Notes: a model not told the origin generated them from the letters alone. A stretch of 64,000 nucleotides of DNA from Salminus brasiliensis (GCF_030463535.1 NC_132880.1:40491842-40555841), one strand, 5' to 3'; shown: positions 12,501-51,789, counted from the stretch's first letter. A program made the numbers and translations.

Positions 12501-14699
12501 AGCGAGAAAGGGGTTGTTATAAACGAGTATGACTTAAATTGGCCCCTGCTCCTCTCTCACCTTTTACAGAGCCTTAGCCCAGATGCACTGACTTCACTTT
12601 TTCCGCCCGCGTGTAAATAAAAGCATTATATTTTGCAGGGGTCTGGGCTTTTTTAAAAGTAAGGTTAGCAGTGCATTGAGTGGTGAAATGTCAGCACATA
12701 AATACTGTAGCATGGGCAGCAGAGGGGGAGAGCAAGTGTGTGTATGTGTGCATGGGGCTGGTGCTTGTGTGGTCTAGTCCATTTATACCTATTACTAATA
12801 TTTTAGTTGTTTGTGTGCGTTTTTCAGTGCAGCGTTCAGCAGCTAGCACTGGGCTTTGATTTTTTTTTGTATGTTCAGTTTGTTCTTGTTTTTGTCAGCT
12901 ATGCATACATACAGCGTACCACTACTGAATTCTGGTAGTTTGTGAGTTTGGGCCTGTGACGCCCTGTTTGTGTAGGTTGGTGCTAGTGGTGCTTGAGTAA
13001 GGGCTCGGTGCTAATTGTCTGTGCACAGTAACGACATTGTCTGAAAATGTCAAGCCTCTCAGCACCTTCCGCCATCCAATTAACATCACTTACAGCCCCC
13101 CCTCTCTCGCTCCACTCAGCCACCTCAGCAAATATCAGCCCCGCAACACCATGCCACAATAGCCCGTGATTGTGCACGCTGCCCTTTCAAACCGTTGCCG
13201 CGCGCAGGGGTGAGTGAGAGACTCCGGATCGCTGGACTGAAGTTGAGAAGGCCACTGTGTGTGTGTATTCTCACATGGTTTTGTATTTTTCTGTGTGTGT
13301 GTGTGTGTGTGTATGTGGTTGCAAATGTAAATGAACACTCATTCTGTCAGTATATTAAGACCTTTAAAAACATGCTCTCACACTGTTAAATCCCAGGCTT
13401 TCAGAGTGTGTATCTGTGTTATCCAGAGTACTTGGGTTTTATGAAGGCTTTAGTCAAACTGTCACACCACTGCTTGGAATCTTCTGGCATCACAGGCCAA
13501 ACCAGGCTCTATAAATCAGGCCATTCTGTGAATCAACCCTTAAGTGGCAGCCTAGGAATCCTCTCAGAGCCACTTGAGCCAACTGAAATACGAAATGATG
13601 GATGATGTCTCTTCAAGCAAACAGTTCTAAGGACTTTCACGGATTTCTCCCTAATTATTTGCTGGGCTTTTTGTTTTATTTAGATCTGTTTTCACAGATA
13701 GTTCTTCATTGTTAGGCTTCCACTCCACATACAGCTTGAGCAGCGAGTGCTCAGCACTTAAAGGACGCTAGTTATGGAAATACGAGTTGCAATGGGAACC
13801 AGGCCTATTGGCCGCTGATTTTCCTGTACCAGCATCTGCAGAATTGAAGCTAAAACTCTGAAGCAAAAGCTGCAGAAGCAAACAAAGATCGGTTCTAGGC
13901 TAAAAGCTAACACCAACCTTTTACCATCTCTTCTCTTCATCATCTGAAAGGGAAGGCACTGACTCATTTTTAAGAAATAAGACTTGAGAAAGACAATTCC
14001 TGGGAAGTGAGAGGGCAAGGCTAAAAGCTAACCAGCTACAATCTCTTCAGCTGGCTAAAACTAGACAGGACACAGCAAGAGGTAAGACAAAGAGAATAAT
14101 TACAGTGGTGTTTTTGCTACAGTGTTAAAACTATGCTATAGTATTTGGGTTCTGAGAGCTTTTTGTAGTGTTAAAAATCAGCCAATTAAAGCAGCTCATC
14201 ATTAATGTTTTCACAGACTCTCCATAAAAGCAAAACTGACTTCCTATTGGTACATCGGACAACAACTTACATACTGAATACATGCATTTATGGCACCTTT
14301 AATAGAGAGGTTGTTTATCCAGAATTGAATCTGAATTCTAGGAATATTCAGATGGAATTCCACAAAGCGGTATCATGTCCATTCACATTGGTTACACTCC
14401 TTTCTGACCTGAATAATGACCATGTGTAAACTTTAGTTTTTCCTAATGGGCTCCTGAAGTCCTTTAGTCGCTTTCTGTGGCTGTTTTGCAACAGCGCTGA
14501 ATTTTGCTGTTTGCATTTTCAGTCTTGCTTCCCTTGGAAAAGTTGGCAGTCCCCAAAGACGTCGCTCAGAAGGGATTAGCAGGGCAGGCGCTGTGGTGTG
14601 TACCTGGACAAATTTGCTGGCTGTCGCTATTTAAGGCCTGCAGGTGCTATTCATAGCATTTTCTACTGTTACCATCTTTCTCCTCTCCTCTGCCTACTG

Positions 14700-15072
14700 A
14701 GACAAAACCTCCCTCTGTTTCTCTCCTCTCCCTCCCCCCTCTCTCGTTCTCTCTCGTTCTCTCTCTGGTTTCTCTCACACACTCTCTCTTTCTCATTCTC
14801 TTTCTTTTTCTCTCTCTCATTTAAGCCTGTGTGCGATTTACCTATTTGACTAAGGGCATCCATGGTTCGACTGTTAGTGTGTGTGTGTGTGGTGTTTGTG
14901 TATGTGTGCGGGTGTGTATGGTAGGCAGGTGCATGATGTGCATGTGACCTCCCTGTAGAATACAGGTCAATGTTGCTTTCACAGCATCTGTTTACCACCT
15001 CATCGATCATGCCTGGCACCACTCTACACTTTGCGTGCTCTCTCTTCTCTCTCTCCCTCTCTCTCTCTCATA

Positions 15073-15110
<38 letters not shown>
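14700..15110 (+). repeat. TC-rich and TG-rich low-complexity block
   Basis: Two TC-rich tracts (14700-14820, 15045-15108) flank a TG tract at 14875-14900. They create long spurious reading frames on both strands. Confidence 0.85.
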
Positions 15111-16404
15111 TTATCTACCACCTCTTTACCTCAGTCTTCTGGATCTTCTGTTCCTCACCTCCGGAATGATCAGTGGCTCTTTTTCCACGTCTTCCTCACT
15201 CTCTCTGTCTCCCACTGTGTAACCGATGCTTGCTCCATCATCACGCTCTGATTGAATCAGAGGGGCAGGCTCTTACACTGTGTGCAGATGTCCTGTGGCA
15301 CAGAGTTTGAAGTGTCCAGCTAAGCACTATGGAAAAGCTTGAACTATTCATCATCCCACACCTAGACAAATGTCCTGTGTCTCTCATCGCATCTATGATC
15401 AGTTTTTGGAGATTATTAATTGTTCACGAGCGGAGACTTCTAACGCAAGAACAGCTGAATTTGCAGTATTTTTTTGGGAAAAAAGACAACACAAAACTGT
15501 CTCAACACTGGTGTATGTATGTGTGTATTTATTTTTCTGTTTGCAAATACTGCCTGTGAAATGAAGCACAGACAGACAGTTGTAGTTTTCAGTCAAAATA
15601 ACAAAGAAACACTAATTGATAAAGGGTTTCTATTTTTTCTAAGTATCACAAGAAAAAAGAAATATCTGTTTAAAACATGATATAAATATGACAAAACAAA
15701 GACAACAATATATAATATAAATATAACCACTGCTGTTTATTATTACTGTTTAAATGAAATAGTCTAATAGTGAATAGGTGAATAGTGTATCTGCTGTAAC
15801 TAGGAATGCACCGATACCACTTTTTCCTTTCCAATACCAGATTTTCAAGTATCTGCTGATACAGAGTATTGACACCAACTCTGACTGAATACTCGATAGA
15901 TGGCCATAAATCCTGATATTTATAGGTTGTACTTTTTTATATCTTATCCTAAAAAACAGCATTTACTGATTGAATAACTGCACATATAAAAAGCTATGAA
16001 AAATATCAAATAAAATAAAAATTGACACAATGCAGAAATACATGCAAGTAGGGAAGCATACACTGGCTAAGCTCGACTAAACAGCTTTTTAACTGGTGTT
16101 TAAAATTCACATTTCAGAGCAGTGAAAAAAACACCAGTTTAGAAACAAAAATCTATTAAATGTCTGTTTATTGGTAACAACTATTTATGACTGGCTTTTA
16201 TTGGTTGTTTAAATGTTTGGTTTAATAACAAAAATACAAGCAAATATGTTAAAAATATGTTATGTAAAAAAAAAGTTGGGCATCAGTAAGCTTGATGGTA
16301 TCAGTGCTCTCTGTTGTGATACTGGATCAGTTTTGCAACACTAGCTGTAACTGTTAACTGCAGAGTAACCACACCTTTCCTGTTTTCAGGTTTCTTAGTG
16401 GTTA

Positions 16405-16496
16405 CTGACATACCATGAACCTCTAACACTGTTGTGTCTCTACTGATCTTCTCTTTGGTAAAGACAAAACAGTGTTTGAGGTTCATGGTATGTCAG
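16405..16496 (+). repeat. hairpin-forming inverted repeat
   Basis: Arms 16406-16433 and 16468-16495 are reverse complements with one mismatch in 28, and the pairing continues inward with few mismatches to a loop of about a dozen bases. The outer arm contains GAGGTTCATGGTATGTCA, also seen with one or two changes at 41503. Confidence 0.75.
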
Positions 16497-18424
16497 TTCC
16501 ATGTATGAATCATAATTCAACTATGCCAAAGTAAATACAGTATGACAGTCCAAGGCACCTTTAGGTCAGTTCTTTTCAGCTTTTCAATCAAACTCTGAAG
16601 ACACTTACTTCTTGTCTCCTACGTGCTCTCTGTACGTCAGATGCATTGACATGATTAACAGCCAGGCTGTGCTCTTGTTTGCAGAGGATCAGAGAGACAC
16701 TTCTGAAACTGCTCCATTTTGACCTCTTGGGAGCATCTTTTTGCTGATTTTGAAGATTTAATTTCTGTTTTTCTTTCTAATTGACTTTTTTTTCTCCCAA
16801 TATGGAACAGGCTTGCAGGATGGACCTGAAACTTGCCGCTCAGCTGAAATGTGACCCAGTGCACATGGTCTTTGTATGCTCTAATGTATCTGTCTTTTAC
16901 CGTGTTCATCATTTTTGGCTGGGCGGCATTTGGGGCAATCTGAGAGGTTTCTGGACAGGCCTCTCTTCATCCAGCCTGATTGCTGCTGATTCAGGACTGG
17001 AGCACTGGAACTTGGCTCTCAGTTCCTCTATTGTTTTCCTGGGATCTTTTTACCTAATATCAGTCTGGAGCTAATGACTAATGAGCCAGGCTGAGCGGTG
17101 GAAGAATGCGTGTATGGCTGACACATGACCCCATAATCTTCTGACACAGTCACCCAACTATTTCTGCCTAGTGCTCTGTAAACATTTGGAGGCCTTTGTT
17201 TTCCACATCTACCTCATTTTGCACATTTCACGCAATGTTAATTAGACAGTGTGCTGTCACAGACTGTGTGGTGTGATTTATTTCATTACAGTGACCTAAA
17301 TACACGTGCAACATTCAGGGATGCTGAATTGCAATTTTCCCCAAACATGCAACTGCTTTTGAACCAGCAGTTGTGATTTCTGCATAGATCAGTAGAATTG
17401 AAAGAATCTACTTTTATGAAAGGTTATGTTCTGTTCTGTGTTTTTGTGTGCTTTACAGTGGTGTTGATAGGAATCAGGGTCACAATATATTGTATATAAA
17501 TGGAATTATATATTTTATTTGCTATCCAAATTAACCAGTGAACCTCAATGTGTCTTCTGAGTTTTCATATGTAATGGTGGTGGTGGTAAAACAGGGGTAC
17601 ATTTGAAAATACAGTTAGTCTGCATCCAAAACCATACTATATGACTGTAGTCCATACTAGTATATAGAGGTTGGCAGTATGACAATAGTTTATCGGATTG
17701 TGATAAATCACAATATGCTTTTCTAAGCATGTCGGGAATATTGTCAGTACCTAAAGAACACTGATCAGCTGCACATTTCATGACAAACTGTGTAATTGTC
17801 TGCTTTAATTGGATGAAGTGCAGCAGTAATCAGTATTTGAATAGTAGCTTTTAAGAATCTGATGCCACATATACAGGATCATGTGTATCATAGTAAATAC
17901 TGTGTATCGCAAAAATGCCTTTATATATTGTGATACAATATTTTTACCATATCACCCACCTCTACCCCTACAAGCATGAGAGTGTGATAATCACTCGCTT
18001 TTTGGCCATTAATAATTCTGCAGTAATTGAAGAATGTGCAAACATTTAAGATTAACGCAAAAGTGTGGTTAACTAACTACATTTATAAAGGAACAGTTCA
18101 TTAAATACACTTCTTTATTTTTTACTCAAAGTATAAGGGCAAATATTAGCACAAAACAAATGGAATATACATCTACTGTATGTTTCTGAAGAATCTGTAG
18201 ATAAAAATCTCCAAATCTTTTGAGTTTATAGGGAGTATGTACTTTTTTTATTGTTTCTCCAGGGGCATTTAGTTATTACACTGTGGAATAACTAACACAA
18301 CCAGGTGGAGGCAGTACTTTATCTTGGCATGCTCTTGATTTGTGTTGTTTAAATAGTTTAAAATGGTGTTATATTGCAGCCAGCAAGAGGGAGGTTAAAA
18401 TAATATAGTGAATATTGAGAAATA

Positions 18425-18606
18425 CACTATATGGATAAAAGTATCAGGACACCGGCTCTTTCCAAAATCAAGGCTATTTAAAAGGCTATTTGTATATAAA
18501 GGAGTTTATCTTGCTTTTGTTGGAGTAACTGTCTCCATTGTCCAGGGAAAGCTTTCTAGTAAATGTTGGAGCATTGCTGTGAGGATTTGGTTGCATTTGC
18601 ATTTGC
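18425..18606 (+). repeat. short inverted-repeat element, copy 4 (left part)
   Basis: It begins CACTATATGGATAAAAGTAT after TA and runs through CTTGCTTTTGTTGGAGTAAC and GGAGCATTGCTGTGAGGATT, then stops. Confidence 0.78.
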
Positions 18607-21600
18607 ACGTTTGTTTGTATTTTCCAAACGTGGTGCATGTAATTCTCTGTTGTGAATGCTTTAAAAAAGGTTTTAGGCCAAGACTTCATCTCAGAGTGAT
18701 CGTAAAACAATGTCTCAGGCATCAGGCAATATATTCATAACTATTTCATGTAATAGCTTCCTGTGCGGCTGCTTTTAGAGGCATTAAATGCTTCACAGGT
18801 CTGGTTCCACCACTGTGATTCATTCTGACTTGGTAGGTTTCTCTGGGATGGCAAATTTCACATCAGACTACTCTGAAATACTCTTGTTTGTAGCTTAACC
18901 ATTTAATTATGTAGACATTTTGTAAGGTCAGTATTATTCTTTAAGGCTGACTAAGTACTATATTTCTTTTTCGTAAATGCACAGGGTTCTGATCTACTTG
19001 CAAAACATCCAAATTGAATTTACTTATTTCTGTAATTATTTTTTTTTACAATTCAAATAAAACAGTACAATACAGAATCAAATGTAAAATTAATATAGTA
19101 CAAATTTTATGCAATCAGACTTTTTCCACTGTCAGAAATAGTCTCTTATATAATCATGCAAATCAATAAGTTAAATAAAACTCATCCAGAAGTGTTAAGT
19201 CAGGCTTTGAAGTTCATTGCATATTTTTTTTACCAGAAGGTGTCTGCTGGGTGAGATAAGTATAAGTATATTTGCAATAGTCTTAGACTGTATGCTAACC
19301 ATCTCAGAAACTATCATGGTTTTAAGGTATCACCATATATGATATTTCATAATTCATCCTATTATTGTTGTTCTTCTTATTATTCCTTATTATTATACAC
19401 CCTTAAAGGCATGACAACAGCAGTTATTTTTACATAGTTAATATACTAAAATAACATATTGAAAGTATATTTAAAATGTCTCTCTTTTCAAATATATATA
19501 AATAAGAAGTTATGCTCTTTTGAACTATTTCTAGTTAATGATTATTTTCATTATGGATAAAACGGCTAATTTTTTTTCTTTATTTATTGATTGTTTTTTA
19601 AAACTCAAATACTGGTATCAAGCACATATACATGGTAAGACAACCATCAATATTAATACCATGGTATACCTAAAACTGATACCGCTGCAACCCTACATAA
19701 TAGGTGTATGTTCTCAGCCAACGACTGAACTTTCCCCCAGCTGACTTACTGGATGTTGTTTTTGTTAATTACAGTAATTAACGTCAACAAATTCCCTAGT
19801 GCTATTAAGACTGATCACTAGGAAGCTCATGATCTCAATAATCTTGCTGACTTTCTTTGTTGCTTCTCGGTGTCAACTTTTCGGCCTTTGCCTGTGCCAT
19901 TAGCTCAGCACGTCCCACTCATGCTCTAAATATGATTTCTGCTGTTCTCAGTACCAGCTGCTGCTTTTTTGTCCAAAACGGGCAGTGGAAAAGTTTAGCT
20001 CTGCTCTGGAAATCCTTCCTCACTGAAGAAATCAGAATCATTGTTTGTACCTCATTTTATGTTGGTCCTAGAAAAAACCATAGTAACGGCCAATTAAAAC
20101 AGACATTAATAAGCTAATGCATGTTAATGAGTAGTGCTCAGCTCCTGCTGAGTGTCAAAACAGAAAATCTCAGAATCAGAGCCACAAGTTCTAGAAAATG
20201 CAGCAACACTTGCACAAAGAAAGACGAGTAAACAAACAGTTTCAATACAAAATTAAATGTAACAACAATTTCCATCCAATCCAGAAGCCAAGATGGAAAG
20301 TAGAGAAAAGCATCCAGAAAAAAATGCAGTTTCAGTGCTCTACACAGACAGCATGTCTTCACTGACCTGAAGACTTTACTGAGAACTTTAATTCTTTTAA
20401 ATCCTAGCAGAGCAGGATTTTCATTTTTATTTATTTAATTATTTTATTCTGAAGGGCTGAACAAAACAAGGTTGTTAAGTTACATAAAATCTTGTAAATT
20501 GTATGCTAATTTTACACCCTGCTTGTATTCCAACCTAGTATGCCCAATTTATGCAATTTCATTATTGGACAATGTTGCCTCGGGGTCATGTGACCAGTTT
20601 TTTGCACTTTCATTGGATAGTATTTAACTAAGTGTATAACTCCTATATAGATAGCATTGACTAATTAAATGGGTGTCTTATTTTATTTTCCAAAACAATA
20701 AAAAAAAATATTTTCATTTAATCCATGCTGATTTTTTTGTGTGCCAGGGTGGTTTACGAATTCCTAATGGTGCATGCACATATGGGAAAAGAGCAGTAGG
20801 GCCGGATAATGGCAGTAGTAGTGCCAAAATCTTCTGGTAAAACCGCAGATAATCCTTATTTATGAATGAGCAAACGTGTTACCGTGACACTGCTCCCTCT
20901 TAAGATCACAGAAAATCTGCCAGTACACTTTATGGCTCTGTCCCAGTATGTCCTTTGTGGTTGAGACATATTCACTTGACTTCTGACCTTAATGACTATA
21001 ACATCTGTGAAAATGATCACACTGTGTTTCTCCAAACAAGTATGTTAAGCGATTACTTCCACACTTACCCTCTCCATGTGTGGTCATATTACACAACCCA
21101 GAATTAAAACAGCAGGGAATGAAGTGGTCCGGCTTGCCAGATGACTGAGTCGAGGACGCTGCTCCACTCAGGAGAAGGATGATCTGCTCATTGTGGGATC
21201 TGGCATCAACCCCAGCTGCTGCTGTGAAGTTCATCCAAAAGCTCCCTCATTCACTGGGGTGCAAATGCAACACACTGTAGGCTTTGTTTCATGGGACTTC
21301 AGCTGCTAACACCTGGGGTAGCCTGGGAATCTCCACTGCACAAATTTCCCCCCAGAAACCACAGTGTTCAGCGGGTCATGGGTGAAGACATAAGGGTGCC
21401 TTACTGTCTAGTAGCCTACCTATAGTATTTTTAGTGTCTAAAAGTAAAAAAAAAAAAGTTTTAGTTTATGCCTTTTATAGGAGTAAAATACAAAACGTAG
21501 TTGCACTGTAGAGCAGAGCGGGGCACAACATCCCACTTTTAGTGTTAGCAAGATTAATATTTTTGATATGATCAATGTGAAGATCCTGAACCTGAACTCT

Positions 21601-22798
21601 GTCTCCAGCATCAACAATTCATGAAGAGTTCTTCAGTATGGAAATGTTGTCCGTGGATGAGTACAGGTGGAGTTTAGTGGAGTAGATACCCATATCTATG
21701 GCCAGTGTTGATCAGGATGTAGGGTTCTAATGTCTTTTGGTTAACCTTGTATTTTACAAGAATGTTCGTCAAGAATTCTGACTCAATTGTGATTATGAGC
21801 ATGTGTGTATGGCGCATCGGATTAGATGATAGGTCACTGTCCAATCATGTGTAGAGATGTTTTGCAAAACAGAGTATTGATTTATTTTTCATAGGTTACA
21901 TTAGGGCTCAACGATATGGTCGATACGGTCCTGATGATAATTATCACAGTATTTTGTCATTAAGACAAAATTCACCAGTCGCTGCAGATTTTAAAAACTG
22001 CTTTCTAAATACAGGATGATAGTGATTTTTACTCAGAACTAGTTACTCTCTCTGTAATGAAATGTGCAGTCGCTCAGTGGTCTTTAAGTACTGACGATAT
22101 TGACAATATAGTCATACAAGAATACTGCATATGACAATAACAGCACTTTTTATAATTCGAAAAAATTACGTATTGCCCACCACTAGTTTAGGTGGCAGAC
22201 GGTGGTTAATTTTGTGTTGTGTTTAAAGCCTGACCACTAGATAGTAGTGTTGACCTTGAGACTTATTGGCCTTGATGTTGCATTTTATGATTTTAGATTT
22301 ACTAAAATTAGATTTTAGAATTGTAAAAATCATCCAAAAAAAAATCACCTCGCTCACGGTATCGCAGTATATCACAATATATTGAATTTGTAGCCCTGTA
22401 TCAAAATACATACCATATCACTATGTTCTGCCAGCATACAGCCCTAGTCAACTGGAGTCGGTACTGGAGTCAGGCAACATGCAGCCTCAGCACTGATGGG
22501 TCATTTCTTTGTGTTCCATTTGCATCCCTCTTGTGCCTCAGTGCAGTTTGTTGTTTTTTTTTTGTTTGTTTGTTTCTTCCATAAAGTTTCATACTGTTAT
22601 CATGCTGTTCTCAGACCTGTCAAATATGCTGTCACCAGTGTAGCAACATTACTTGTGTATTCTAGTCCTAGTTTGAGTCTGAGTTTAAAACTTTATATTT
22701 GTGTTTATATTTCAGTCCAGATCATCTGAATCCAGGTCTCATGTCTGTGGTTGTGTGTGTGTTTTGTGTGTGTGTGTGTGTGTCTTTGTGTGTTGCAG

Positions 22799-48192
<25,394 letters not shown>

Positions 48193-49740
48193 CAGCAGGA
48201 GAGCGCAGGAGGACCATGAGCGTCCAGCAGCCCCACAGTGACTGGAGCCATAAGACACTCAGCCGGGAGCTTGAACTTTCACATTCTGCAAAAGCTCTTC
48301 GACTGAGTCTTACAGCTTAATGCTCAAGCCACCATCACTTTCTCACATAGGTTCGCCTACCTCTACACTGACTCCTCTCTCCGTAAAAAAATGTTTCTGC
48401 TCAGAGTCAGCATCACGCAAGGACCCCTTTAGAGTGTGTGTATATTTTACTGTTGTCACAATTCTGCACTAGATGTTTGTCCCACTCATTTCCAAACCAG
48501 GCATACAGTAGACCCCATTCCTAATGACCACATCCTTTTAGTTCTGCCTCAGTGTCACTTCCTTTATTTTTCCCTTATCTTTGAGGATTTGAGGATGATT
48601 AGCATTACAAGTCTCTCTGTATTTTTAGGAACACACTCACTGAGAGTTTGGGTAAACACTGGCATTCTCACAGCATCGTCACCAGTTTCACTGTAATTCT
48701 TGGGTAGACACTAATATGTGATCTGAAGGAGATCAGTGTCATAAGAAACGCAGTCCAGTAGAGCGCAAGGTCTTCCAAAAGAGAGTGGATGGAGCACTGT
48801 TACTTGACCACTACAAACTGTCTCACTATCTACCACCTCTCCAGTCTCTTTTATAAAAGGCAAGTAACTGTAGATAAAAAAATGTGTGCAAATGAAATTT
48901 CTGGCATTTATTTCTTCATGCTGTAATGCCAGTTTTGTTTGGTTTTTAATCAGTAGATTTCCAGTGGAATTCTATTTTTGAGATCAGGGCTTTCAGATGA
49001 ATTTGAACCGAGTTTGGATTTTAGACTCTTCTTCTCTGTTTCGTTTCTGAACTCTGAGCTGATGCAATGTCCTTTGTGCCACAGGGCATCACTGAGCTTC
49101 TGCAAATGTATGAATGTGCTGTGTACCCTTACCTTTGTGCTGTCCTGCTGAACTCTGCCCTGAGTCTATAGGACAGACTGCAGGACAGTTCCACATGATT
49201 GCCTCAAGCTGGACAAAGGGACAAATGGCAGTTTTCACCAAAGCATCATCTCTTTTCTAAACTCCTGATCTGTTCGTTGAATGGCCCTGCAACCTACCCC
49301 GTCGGACATGCCCAGGATTGGAGGAATGAACCGATTATTGGTCCACTGTGGCACTCAGGGTTCAGTCATGCATTGTGGTAACTCCATAGCTTGTTGCGGA
49401 GCTTTCTGTTCTGCACAGATTTGGGTACAGCGCCCTGTCTCTCCCAAGAGCCCACTGTACAAAAAAAAAGAAATTAAAGAATTAGAAATAGAGAATAAAT
49501 ATTCCTTTATCGCAGCATTAAAGTGCATGTTAGTTGGGAGGCTGGGAGGCCTTCAAGAAGAATAATAGCATAAGGCAGTACGCTTAACTTTCTTTTTTTA
49601 GTGAATCTAGTCATAGAGCCTGTTTATATACCCACTTCTTGCCCGTTTAGCCTCTTACCTTTCTGCCTTGCAGCCCATTTTTTCATCCTGCATGATCCAG
49701 ATCAAATGGTGCAGCACTTCTGGAATCTAATGAGAAGCCT

Positions 49741-49966
49741 ACACTGCTAAAAATAAAGGTTCCAAAAAAGTTCTTCAGAGTAATGCCATAGATGAAGTTA
49801 TTAACGAACCCCTCAATGGGTGCTTCTTTAATGAACATTTTTGTAAATGAGCTCTGTGAGTGAGGAGACACCTCCACATTATATAAAGGCACCATACCAG
49901 TTAGTTTTTTCTTGAACAGCACATTCAAGCCAGGAATCTTTTAGGAACCTTTATTTTTAAGACAGT
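49741..49966. repeat. inverted-repeat MITE-like element in the kcnq4 3' UTR
   Basis: The left end ACACTGCTAAAAATAAAGG is mirrored by the right end CTTTATTTTTAAGACAGT, giving near-perfect terminal repeats of about 20 bases around 180 bases of unrelated sequence. Similar GGTTCC/GGAACC-bearing sequence occurs at 22955-23345. The left repeat carries an AATAAA on the coding strand. Confidence 0.7.
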
Positions 49967-50901
49967 ACAGGTGTGTTTTTCATTGTATTATTTCTACCTG
50001 CTGACACTAGCTTTTTGCTTTGCAGTGTAATCTTTCCAAGACAAACATTGACAAATATTGACCCCAATAATCCCTCATTCCAGAGGCATGTAATGGCATG
50101 AGCCATCGATGAATCAGCTATGTCACATTAATTTCCCTGTGAAGCACCTGTTGAAAGTTTTAGATGGTCTCACATGTTTGCCCCATTCAAAGCAACAACA
50201 AAAAAACAGTTTGGCTCGATTAAACTGATGTGATTGAGATGAAATGACTGATGTAAGTCTTTGTGCATGAGCTCCATATCAGTATCTATGCATGCAACTC
50301 GGGGAGGGGGGATCCAGCTTTATAAGAAATGCTGCAGCCAGGGTAAACATCAGCATGGCAGGAGAAGCAGCGGAAACGGCACTCCTCAGCCTTATTCACG
50401 TAGCTAGAGCACACTGATGTGTTTACGATAAAAAGGTAGACCTAAGCAATGGTTTGGGCTACTTCTAATGGCATTATTGAATCATTCTAAATGGACTGAA
50501 CTGGAGTACAAATCCAAAAGGAGTTTTATACATAACCACATTTGCACCTGCACAGACTCATGTATGGACAATATATGCTCTTGGCAAAATAATTTTATTC
50601 TTCTCTCACAGCCTACATTTCACCCAGACGTATTCTTTTTGTATGGTTCTTTATATTTCTTCATTTCTCCACAGCTTCTGTTTATTGCAGTTTCTGTTTG
50701 GTTCTCTTTTGTTGCCATGTTCATCTTCAGTTCTTTACTTGTAAATTTTGTATCTTTTTAAATGCATAGCTCTACACCAAGGTACTTTTAATGTTCCGAA
50801 TATTTCATTTATTGTTGCTGTTCATTGACATAATTGTTCATTGCTAATGTGAGAGATCATTTGCTCTGTATGTTTAATCTGGTATGATTGTAAAAAAAAT
50901 T

Positions 50902-50907
50902 AATAAA
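50902..50907 (+). terminator. probable kcnq4 poly(A) signal
   Basis: A canonical AATAAA lies in A-rich sequence and is followed about 15 bases later by a GTTTAC/T-rich stretch. It is the most distal such signal before the jtb promoter region. Confidence 0.5.
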
Positions 50908-51087
50908 TCCAGATTTTGTTTACAAAAAATCAACATGACCAAGCATTCTGTCTCCTGAACTCGACTGCGTGCTGCTGTCTGTGTGTAGCACTTCATCTTA
51001 GATTAGGGTACTTTATCATCAGCTGGCCTATTATCGTGTAGGTCCTAGAGACTGTAGAAAACTCTTTAGTGGGTCCTCTTTCATGCA

Positions 51088-51345
51088 GTCAAAGCAGCTG
51101 TGACATCTGAGGCTGTCCTGTGGTATCTGGAACCAAGACGTTAGCAGCTGATCCTGTAAGTTGGGATGTGGGTCTTCCTTGGATGCAATGAATGAGCCTT
51201 CTGTACCTATGACCCTGTTGCTGGTTCACCGGTTATCCTTTTTTGGAGTACCTTTTGGTAGGTCGTCACAATTTGTCCCTTGTCAAAGTGGCTCAGATGT
51301 GTAACTTCTTATGTGTCTCACTCAGCAAATAAGCAACAGACAGTT
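51088..51345 (-). mobile_element. Tc1-derived element, fragment
   Basis: It shares GTCCTGTGGTATCTGGAACC and GTTATCCTTTTTTGGAGTAC with the copy at 8808. It lies between kcnq4 and jtb. Confidence 0.62.
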
Positions 51346-51387
51346 ATTCAGTTATCATAACTCAACAAAGTTAGCCTCATTTTGTAC

Positions 51388-51389
<2 letters not shown>

Positions 51390-51439
<50 letters not shown>

Positions 51440-51468
51440 AATAATAATAATAATAATTAATTAATTAA
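51390..51468 (+). repeat. (ATT)n then (AAT)n
   Basis: ATT units switch to their complement AAT and then TTAA, so the tract can fold back on itself. Confidence 0.95.
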
Positions 51469-51789
51469 TTGTTTTCCTCTAATTACATTGATTTTTTTTA
51501 ACAACATTTACTGAACTACAGCAAGATGATTCAAAGCACACTTACTTTATCAGCTGTTTAACCCTTACATACCAACCAACCTTGCAAAAAATACTTATTA
51601 ATAATACTTCTTTTCTTTGGAGGGTGAAGGGCAAACTACTGTGCCTGGGTCCAAAATTCAGTGCCACACAGCTGGTTATAATCATTTGGTAAATTTATCT
51701 GCAACCTTTTTACTTTTTAGTGTAAGTGACCACATTACACACCTACACCTGTTTCATCTAAATTTTTCAGTAATAGTTATAATATTAGT

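Larger units (their letters stand above)
1..22798 (+). other. kcnq4 intron 1, 3' part
   Basis: No exon with KCNQ, JTB or other recognised coding similarity was found here. The KCNQ exon 1 landmark (N-terminus to YHVF at the start of S1) is absent. The interval contains the transposon remnants listed separately, (TGCCC)n at the very start, a GAT repeat at 304-345, TC tracts at 2276-2328 and around 14700-15110, a TG tract at 13290-13312, and several teleost-type low-copy repeat scraps (11390-11670, 15800-15900, 17660-17960, 21900-22190). The rest shows nothing I can name. Confidence 0.75.
48193..50925 (+). other. kcnq4: kcnq4 3' UTR
   Basis: About 2.7 kb without a convincing frame follows the kcnq4 stop. 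AATAAA at 50902-50907 is the last candidate poly(A) signal before the next promoter-like block. Earlier AATAAA words occur near 49493 and at 49752-49757; the second lies inside an inverted-repeat element. The 3' end is inferred from signals only. Confidence 0.6.

Noticed and set aside
14598..15251. Long open frames rich in Ser/Leu/Arg/Glu on both strands
   Set aside because: They arise from TC/GA low-complexity tracts, which are open in several frames at once; no start context or similarity.
1..22798. kcnq4 exon 1 or other exons of the gene inside intron 1
   Set aside because: No frame shows the Kv7 N-terminus or YHVF start of S1, and exon 2 begins with the last base of a codon, so exon 1 must lie before the window.
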